6,218 nt of DNA, from NCBI GenBank assembly GCA_002454845.1, contig DKJQ01000167.1:1-6218 (forward strand), given 5' to 3'. The notes beneath the pieces were generated by a model, which searched no databases, was not told where the DNA came from, and worked only from the letters and a program-made list of their open reading frames with translations. A program made the position numbers and the translations under genes. This document shows, piece by piece, positions 1 through 4,177 of the stretch (the stretch's first letter is position 1; each line of letters starts with the position of its first letter). The stretch is from Ignavibacteria bacterium UBA6688 (GTDB lineage: Bacteria > Bacteroidota > Ignavibacteria > UBA10030).

Positions 1-9
1 CCGACACCA

Positions 10-960
10 ATGATTGAGAGTCAACCCGTTTTCTTCCTGCGTCGGATGACGATCTCCACGGTCATCGTTCTGTTCCTCTCTGCTTCTGCCGCCGGTCAAA
101 CGGCGCCGCGACCGTCCGCTCAGAACCCCTCACCCATGGTGGAGTACACTCGTAAACACGAGCGTATTCCGCAAGAGGAGGTTGCCGGACTCAAGTTTGC
201 GCTCGAATTGCTCCTCCCGAAACCCGTTCAGGTATTCATTCCTGAAAAAAGCAATGCAGCATCGGAGTTCGACCTTCTTATCCATTTTCACGGAGCGGAG
301 TACGTTGTTCAGCATGCCGCCTCATGCTACGATGGCGACCTTGTTGCCGCAACCGTCAACCTAGGCTCAGGTTCACGGGTGTATAACGACGCATTTCTGG
401 ACACCCTGATGTTCGCCGCCCTTCGGGACTCAATCGTCGCTCGTGCAAGAGTATCGCTCGGGGCGGGCATGAGGCTGCGGCAGGTGATTCTGAGCGGTTT
501 CAGCGCGGGGTACGGGGCAATCCGGAGAATTATAAGCACCCGGAACAATTATGGTCTCATTGATGGGGTTCTGCTCCTCGACGGCCTCCATGCCAGCTAC
601 ATCCCGGAAGGCAAACCCCTGGCAGAAGGAGGGCAGATCGACCCGACGGGCCTTCTCCCATTCATACAGCTCGCAGAAGACGCCTTACAACCCGATTCCC
701 CCAAGAAATTCCTCATCACGCATTCGGAGATCTTTCCGGGAACCTTCGTGAGCACGACGGAGGCGACCGACTATCTGCTTCAGCACATGGGTCTCAGCCG
801 TGTCCCTGTGCTCGTTTGGGGGCCACTCGGAATGCAACAGCTCAGTGCCGCCGGGAAAAACCGGTTTGCAGTCAGGGGATTCGCCGGAAATACAGCACCG
901 GACCATATGGATCACCTTCATGCCCTCGACTGGTTTCTGGGCGATCTCTTGAAACTTTGA
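10..960 (+). CDS. Exported alpha/beta hydrolase, esterase-like
   Basis: This 316-residue protein is probably exported and probably hydrolyses an ester; the substrate cannot be told. Residues 11-30 look like a signal peptide: an Arg pair (RR, 11-12), a hydrophobic run TVIVLFLSASA, and a likely cleavage near ASAAG-Q. The mature part shows alpha/beta-hydrolase marks: HFHG (92-95) for the oxyanion hole, the nucleophile elbow GFSAG (163-167) with Ser165, Asp191 in LLLDGLHASY as possible acid, and a C-terminal His-rich motif DHMDHLH (298-304) holding the likely catalytic His. These roles are assigned from motif order, not alignment. The frame is open to the window edge, so the start could lie further left; an internal ATG at 46 would also keep the hydrophobic segment. 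No Shine-Dalgarno is seen. The dehydrogenase gene follows after 22 bp on the same strand, so the two are likely co-transcribed, although one product is exported and the other cytosolic. The fold is confident; the specific function is unknown. Confidence 0.8.
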   Translation: MIESQPVFFLRRMTISTVIVLFLSASAAGQTAPRPSAQNPSPMVEYTRKHERIPQEEVAGLKFALELLLPKPVQVFIPEKSNAASEFDLLIHFHGAEYVVQHAASCYDGDLVAATVNLGSGSRVYNDAFLDTLMFAALRDSIVARARVSLGAGMRLRQVILSGFSAGYGAIRRIISTRNNYGLIDGVLLLDGLHASYIPEGKPLAEGGQIDPTGLLPFIQLAEDALQPDSPKKFLITHSEIFPGTFVSTTEATDYLLQHMGLSRVPVLVWGPLGMQQLSAAGKNRFAVRGFAGNTAPDHMDHLHALDWFLGDLLKL

Positions 961-982
961 CAAAAAACCGACACCTTTCGCC

Positions 983-2638
983 ATGGACAAAGACCTGGAA
1001 TCAATTCAAAACGCCCGCGACCTCCTGACAAAGGCCAAAGAAGCCCAGCTGGCGTTTAGAAAGTTCTCACAGGAGCAGGTGGATTCCATCGTCAAGGCGA
1101 TGGTGGAGGCCGGCTACGCGGCGGCGGAGAAACTGGGCAGGATGGCGCATGAAGAGACCGGCTTCGGCAAGTCCGAGGATAAGAAGAAGAAAAACGAGTT
1201 TGCGACCAGAAGAGTTTGGGAATCGATCAAGGACCTCAAGAGTGTCGGGGTCATTAACGAGGATAAGGAAAAACGAATCATCGAGATCGCCGAGCCGATG
1301 GGGGTCGTTGCCGCGTTGATCCCTTCCACCAATCCCACTTCTACCGTGATGTTCAAAGCAATCATCTCCGTCAAAGGGAGAAACGGGTTCGTCGCGAGCC
1401 CTCATCCCCGGGCCTTGAATAGTACACTGGAAGCAACCCGAATCGTCGCCGAGGCAGCGGAGAAGGCCGGTGCGCCCGCAGGCTTGATCAACTGCATGTC
1501 CGTCCCGAGCATCGAAGGGACGAACGAGTTGATGAAGCACAAGAAGACCGCCGTCATCCTCGCGACCGGATCGAACCCCATGGTGAAGGCGGCCTACAGC
1601 TCTGGCAAACCCGCCTATGGCGTCGGCCCCGGTAATGTCCCCGCGTTCATTGAGCGGACGGCAAACGTAAAGAAAGCGGTTGCGGACATTGTTTCGGGAA
1701 AGATGTTCGATTGGGGCGTCCTCTGCTCCACGGAGTCCGGCGTCATCATCGACGAGCCGATCAAGAAGATTGTCATGGAGGAGTTCAAGAAGAAAGGGGC
1801 ATATTTCTGCTCCCCGGAAGAGAAGGAACGGTTAAGCAAGACGATGTTCGACCAGCGAGGTGCACTCAACCCTGAGATCGTGGGCAAACCACCGGTCTTC
1901 ATCGCGAAGAAGGCCGGGTTTGAGGTCCCAAGCGACACAAGCTGCCTCATTGCTGAACTGCCGGGCGTCGGGCGCGACTATCCGCTTTCCCGCGAGAAGC
2001 TCTCCCCTGTCCTTTCGCTCTTTACCGTAAATGGTTACCGCGCGGGATGTGAGAAATGCATCGAGATGCTGGAGTTTGGGGGCATCGGCCATTCGATGGT
2101 GATCCATTCAACAGACTCCGATGTGATTTTGAAATTCGGACTCGAAAAGCCGGCATTCAGAGTTTTGGTGAATACGCAGGCGGCGCTCGGGGCGGTCGGG
2201 TATACGAACGAGCTTCTCCCCTCCATGACGCTTGGCCCCGGCACATTCGGAGGCTCGATCATTTCAGAGAACGTTTCCGCCAAGCATCTGATCAACATCA
2301 AGCGACTTGCGTTTGAAACCCGGCCGATCAATCCGCCGGAAAAGTTTGTCGATAAAACCGCTCCTGCTCCTCACAAAACCGAGCTGCCGGCAGCAACGAT
2401 TCACCACGTCGTCCCCTCTCAGCAATCATGGATCGAAGAGATAGAACGCCGCATTAGGTTGAAAGCAAGTAATGTTGTCGAACCTCCTCCGGTGGTGACA
2501 AAGAAGGATCCCGCAGAAGCATCGCCCCCGGCCCCCGCAACCAAAGCCGGTGAGATCAGGGGGGAGCAGTTCGGCACGCACCTGAACGAAGCCGACGTGG
2601 AACGGATTATGAAAGAGTTCCAAGCCAAATTGAAATAG
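983..2638 (+). CDS. CoA-acylating aldehyde dehydrogenase, BMC-type tail
   Basis: The protein (551 residues) should oxidise an aldehyde to its acyl-CoA with NAD+ and CoA, as EutE, PduP and the N-terminal half of AdhE do. Residues 1-450 are the catalytic body. Visible family marks are PSTNPTSTVMFKAIIS (114-129), SPHPRA (139-144), ATGSNPMVKAAYSSGKPAYGVGPGN (from 194), catalytic Cys248 in DWGVLCSTES, and LGPGTFGGS with HLINIKR near 417-441. The fused Fe-alcohol dehydrogenase of AdhE is absent. Residues 451-551 are an extra tail: a Pro/Ala-rich linker, a short helix (482-495), a second linker rich in Pro and Ala, and a terminal amphipathic helix (534-551). Such tails target enzymes into bacterial microcompartments. 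The start ATG is supported by the family-like N-terminus (QLAFRKFSQEQVDSIVKAM); no Shine-Dalgarno is evident. It lies 22 bp after the hydrolase gene. The reaction class is confident; the aldehyde (acetaldehyde, propionaldehyde, lactaldehyde or other) is not readable here. Confidence 0.93.
   Translation: MDKDLESIQNARDLLTKAKEAQLAFRKFSQEQVDSIVKAMVEAGYAAAEKLGRMAHEETGFGKSEDKKKKNEFATRRVWESIKDLKSVGVINEDKEKRIIEIAEPMGVVAALIPSTNPTSTVMFKAIISVKGRNGFVASPHPRALNSTLEATRIVAEAAEKAGAPAGLINCMSVPSIEGTNELMKHKKTAVILATGSNPMVKAAYSSGKPAYGVGPGNVPAFIERTANVKKAVADIVSGKMFDWGVLCSTESGVIIDEPIKKIVMEEFKKKGAYFCSPEEKERLSKTMFDQRGALNPEIVGKPPVFIAKKAGFEVPSDTSCLIAELPGVGRDYPLSREKLSPVLSLFTVNGYRAGCEKCIEMLEFGGIGHSMVIHSTDSDVILKFGLEKPAFRVLVNTQAALGAVGYTNELLPSMTLGPGTFGGSIISENVSAKHLINIKRLAFETRPINPPEKFVDKTAPAPHKTELPAATIHHVVPSQQSWIEEIERRIRLKASNVVEPPPVVTKKDPAEASPPAPATKAGEIRGEQFGTHLNEADVERIMKEFQAKLK
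2426..2635 (+). other. C-terminal extension with putative encapsulation peptide
   Basis: This part of the dehydrogenase gene encodes residues 482-551. It holds helix SWIEEIERRIRLKA (482-495), a linker rich in Pro, Ala and Val, and a final helix LNEADVERIMKEFQAKLK (534-551). In the last helix Val539, Ile542, Met543, Phe546 and Leu550 fall on one face and charged residues on the other. A short terminal amphipathic helix behind a flexible Pro/Ala linker is the known form of encapsulation peptides that bind BMC shell proteins or condense cargo. Whether one or both helices act this way is inference. The extension could instead mediate oligomerisation. Confidence 0.6.
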
Positions 2639-2653
2639 GATAGTCTTACTTTA

Positions 2654-2754
2654 TTTGCCACAAAGTCACGAAGGCACAAATGGTTGGGGACAAATCTCGG
2701 CGTTGTGAGTCAGTTTTATTCCTATTCTTCGTGTCTTTGTGTTCTTCGTGGCAA
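2654..2754. repeat. Inverted repeat of CAC(G/A)AAG units
   Basis: The left arm (2654-2680) begins TTTGCCACAAAGTCACGAAG. The right arm (2725-2754), read on the minus strand, begins TTGCCACGAAGAACACAAAG. Both share TTGCCAC followed by tandem CAC(G/A)AAG-like units, and about 44 bp separate them. The element starts 15 bp after the dehydrogenase stop and could fold in RNA as a long-looped hairpin that ends or stabilises that transcript. Similar CACGAAG/CACAAAG intergenic repeats occur in many environmental bacterial genomes; this is recalled, not searched. The right arm runs into the region of possible start codons of the next gene. Confidence 0.65.
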
Positions 2755-2780
2755 CTCTTTTGTTGTATCTCGGTTCGCTA

Positions 2781-3410
2781 GTGCAGAAGCTCCCCCGGAG
2801 TTTTTACCTTCGCCCTACCCTGCAGGTTGCCAAAAAGCTCCTCGGCAAGCACCTCGTGCGCATTCATCATGGCAAAAAACTCGTCGGCAAGATCGTAGAA
2901 GTCGAGGCCTACGGTAGAGATGACCCAGCCTCTCATTCATTCCGGGGCAAGACAAAACGGAATGAAGTGATGTTCGGGAGAGCAGGGCATCTGTATGTGT
3001 ACTTCACGTACGGGATGCATTTCTGTGCGAATGTGGTAACCGGTCCGGAGGGGAAAGGGGAAGCGGTGCTGATCAGGGCAGTAGAGCCGATTGAGGGAGT
3101 TGAGGCGATGATAAAGAACCGATTGCAGGTGAGCGGAGGGGCAGGGGTGAAGAGGGGACTTCGAATTTCTCCCCGGCTCCTCAGCCCCCTCTCTCCCGCG
3201 CTTACGAATGGTCCCGCGAAACTCTGTCAAGCCTTCGCGATAGGGAAGGAAGAAAATGGAGCGGACCTGCTGGGAGATGAGATTTTCATTGTGGCTGGGG
3301 ATAAGCTTCCGGCAAGTATGATTGGACGATCATCCAGAATCGGGATACGGAACGGAGTTGACAAGCAGTGGAGGTTTTTTGTGAGGGGGAATAAGTGGGT
3401 GTCGCGGTGA
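2781..3410 (+). CDS. mpg: 3-methyladenine DNA glycosylase (AAG/MPG family)
   Basis: A base-excision repair enzyme that removes alkylated purines such as 3-methyladenine from DNA. With GTG at 2781 it has 209 residues, close to the family's usual length of about 200. Family residues, numbered from that start and matched to human AAG from memory, are catalytic Glu42 (in EVEAY), Tyr44, His52 (DPASHSF), intercalating Tyr77 (FTYGMHFCANVV), Asn84, Arg99 (LIRAVEP), TNGPAKLCQA (142-151), RIGI (186-189) and the C-terminal WRFFVRGNKWVSR. The start is uncertain: GTG at 2739 and 2748 and TTG at 2760 are in frame, but they lie in or near the CACGAAG repeat and would add a non-family hydrophobic stretch. 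No ATG or clear Shine-Dalgarno is present. Residues 115-140 form an unusually long loop encoded by a palindromic repeat. The two genes to its left are unrelated in function. The gene ends 13 bp from the end of the converging pseudogene. Confidence 0.93.
   Translation: MQKLPRSFYLRPTLQVAKKLLGKHLVRIHHGKKLVGKIVEVEAYGRDDPASHSFRGKTKRNEVMFGRAGHLYVYFTYGMHFCANVVTGPEGKGEAVLIRAVEPIEGVEAMIKNRLQVSGGAGVKRGLRISPRLLSPLSPALTNGPAKLCQAFAIGKEENGADLLGDEIFIVAGDKLPASMIGRSSRIGIRNGVDKQWRFFVRGNKWVSR
3128..3200. repeat. Imperfect GC-rich palindrome inside the glycosylase gene
   Basis: A purine-rich G-tract half (GGTGAGCGGAGGGGCAGGGG from 3128) is followed, around a TTCGAA centre at 3160-3165, by a pyrimidine-rich half ending CCCTCTCTCCCGCG at 3200. 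The right half read in reverse gives GCGGGAGAGAGGGGGCTGAG, which matches the left half with small gaps. The element is in frame and encodes glycosylase residues of about 116-140 (VSGGAGVKRGLRISPRLLSPLSPA), between the conserved EP-x-EG and TNGP segments. A similar left half occurs at 4003-4039. This resembles the palindromic elements that insert in frame into genes in Rickettsia. A mobile origin is inference. Confidence 0.55.
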
Positions 3411-3423
3411 GGGGATACTCTTG

Positions 3424-3686
3424 TTACTTCTTCGGAAAGAGCCTGTTCACACTTTCAAGAATATCGCTTCGTTCGAGGTCGACAAAACCAGCCGCCGTTC
3501 TTCTCAGGTAGTCCAGGTCGATATTTTTCTTCAGTGTCACCAAGAACTCAAGATCAGCTCTAGATCTTGCGTGAATCTCTGGTAGCCGTGGGCAATCATC
3601 GCGATTCCCCCAATAATCGAGTAGGGGAGTTGATGGCCACTCAGAAATGCTTCGAGGTGGTTGATGGTTTCCTCAGTCTTCGTCAT
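3424..3686 (-). pseudogene. Broken nucleotidyltransferase (internal deletion, frameshift)
   Basis: Two coding pieces in different frames remain. Reading from ATG at 3686, the first encodes 49 residues, ends at a TGA at 3537-3539, and contains YSIIGGIAMIAHGYQRFTQD followed by LEL. That is the start of a small nucleotidyltransferase: the GG motif, then a D-x-(D/E) metal site, here D41-L-E43. The second piece, in another frame and ending at TAA 3424-3426, encodes LEFLVTLKKNIDLDYLRRTA and on to SDILESVNRLFPKK, which resembles the C-terminal helices of the same family. From memory, intact relatives have about 150-190 residues, so the core of the fold (roughly 90 residues) is missing. The likely junction is 3547-3566, where imperfect 9-bp direct repeats lie 2 bp apart (minus strand: GATCTTGAG at 3547-3555 and GATCTAGAG at 3558-3566). 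The start overlaps the preceding small gene by 14 bp, the sign of a former coupled pair. The family call is by recognition, not search. Confidence 0.72.
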
Positions 3687-3936
3687 CGTCGTTCAGAGGA
3701 TAACGTACTAGGAGTTTCTGGCGCTCTATATCAGTCGAAAGTTCATCGTCCAACTGCTTGGCTGTTGCCTCCGGTTCGAAGTTCCATGCGCGGACATCAT
3801 CCATAAATGCCAGAAAACCCTGAAGCGCCTTCGGATCTTCAGCTACCTTCCTCAAGCGTTCCTCCTCCAGTTGCCCCATCATCTCGTACTTCCGCTTGAA
3901 GGCCTGGTATTCTGCTTTGTTTTCGAAGAGTTTCAT
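3673..3936 (-). CDS. Small acidic protein, partner of the broken nucleotidyltransferase
   Basis: An 87-residue soluble protein with no signal peptide or membrane segment. It is mostly charged and predicted helical: residues 1-35 (KLFENKAEYQAFKRKYEMMG onward) look like a coiled or amphipathic helix, and the tail ends in the acidic run NDDDED. I do not recognise a named domain. Its reality is supported by an ATG start, amino-acid composition typical of coding sequence, a candidate promoter just upstream, and a 14-bp overlap with the following nucleotidyltransferase start, which suggests translational coupling. Small proteins encoded just before MNT- or AbiEii-like nucleotidyltransferases are often antitoxins or accessory factors. 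That role is a guess here, and with the partner broken the gene may now be an orphan. Confidence 0.75.
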   Translation of the reverse strand: MKLFENKAEYQAFKRKYEMMGQLEEERLRKVAEDPKALQGFLAFMDDVRAWNFEPEATAKQLDDELSTDIERQKLLVRYPLNDDDED

Positions 3937-3952
3937 ACGATTTGACAGGAAG

Positions 3953-3981
3953 AATGTAGCACAATTCGGGATGGATCACAA
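3953..3981 (-). promoter_or_regulatory. Candidate promoter of the small acidic protein gene
   Basis: On the minus strand TTGTGA (3976-3981) and TACATT (3953-3958) are separated by exactly 17 bp, each matching four of six bases of the sigma-70 -35/-10 consensus. The -10 lies 16 bp before the ATG at 3936, giving a very short leader without a Shine-Dalgarno. Bacteroidota sigma factors prefer a different -7 box (TAnnTTTG), to which TACATTCT is only partly similar, so support is weak. Confidence 0.3.
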
Positions 3982-4002
3982 CTGCGCTGATTTGAAAAGA
4001 TC

Positions 4003-4039
4003 GGTGAGCAGAGGGGCAGAGGAGCAGGGGTGAAAAGAG
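4003..4039. repeat. Half-copy of the palindrome found in the glycosylase gene
   Basis: GGTGAGCAGAGGGG, an extra 8-base CAGAGGAG, then CAGGGGTGAAAAGAG. Without the 8-base block it matches 3128-3154 at all but two positions. No matching pyrimidine-rich right half follows, so this is at most a partial copy. It lies in the gene-free stretch 3937-4124, which otherwise holds only the candidate promoter and the GTGGACAAAATTGCGACCCC motif near 4090-4107. Confidence 0.5.
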
Positions 4040-4124
4040 AAATGATTAAGCGTGGAAATAATCTAAGACGCATTGGACTGATTCGACCGTGGACAAAATT
4101 GCGACCCCCCACTTAAAAGCACAA

Positions 4125-4144
4125 GGGCTCAATTTCTTGAGCCC
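4125..4144 (-). terminator. Terminator hairpin of the T9SS-secreted protein gene
   Basis: GGGCTCAA (4125-4132) and TTGAGCCC (4137-4144) form a perfect 8-bp stem with a 4-base loop. Read on the minus strand, it lies 33 bp past the stop of the large gene and is followed by TTGTGCTTTT, a moderate U-tract. It therefore fits an intrinsic terminator for the minus-strand transcript. On the plus strand no T-run follows, so it is unlikely to act in that direction. Confidence 0.7.
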
Positions 4145-4177
4145 CTGGGTGTTTGTCAGAGTCGATGCGGATGAAAG

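Noticed and set aside
1067..1540. Long open frame on the minus strand inside the dehydrogenase gene
   Set aside because: It is antisense to strongly conserved dehydrogenase motifs, its translation is rich in Cys, His, Arg and Gly without family features, and it has no plausible start context.
2035..2331. Minus-strand open frame opposite the dehydrogenase C-terminal body
   Set aside because: It lies opposite the conserved GTFGGS and HLINIKR segments and shows no domain or signal of its own.
983..2638. Full AdhE bifunctional enzyme
   Set aside because: The iron-dependent alcohol dehydrogenase half is absent; a linker and short helices follow the aldehyde dehydrogenase body, then a stop.
2654..2754. 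CRISPR-like array from the repeated CACGAAG units
   Set aside because: Units are short, contiguous and in inverted arms, with no regular spacers.
3567..3806. Plus-strand open frame across the small-gene region
   Set aside because: It overlaps the minus-strand small acidic protein gene and the nucleotidyltransferase start, both of which have better coding character, and its translation resembles no family.
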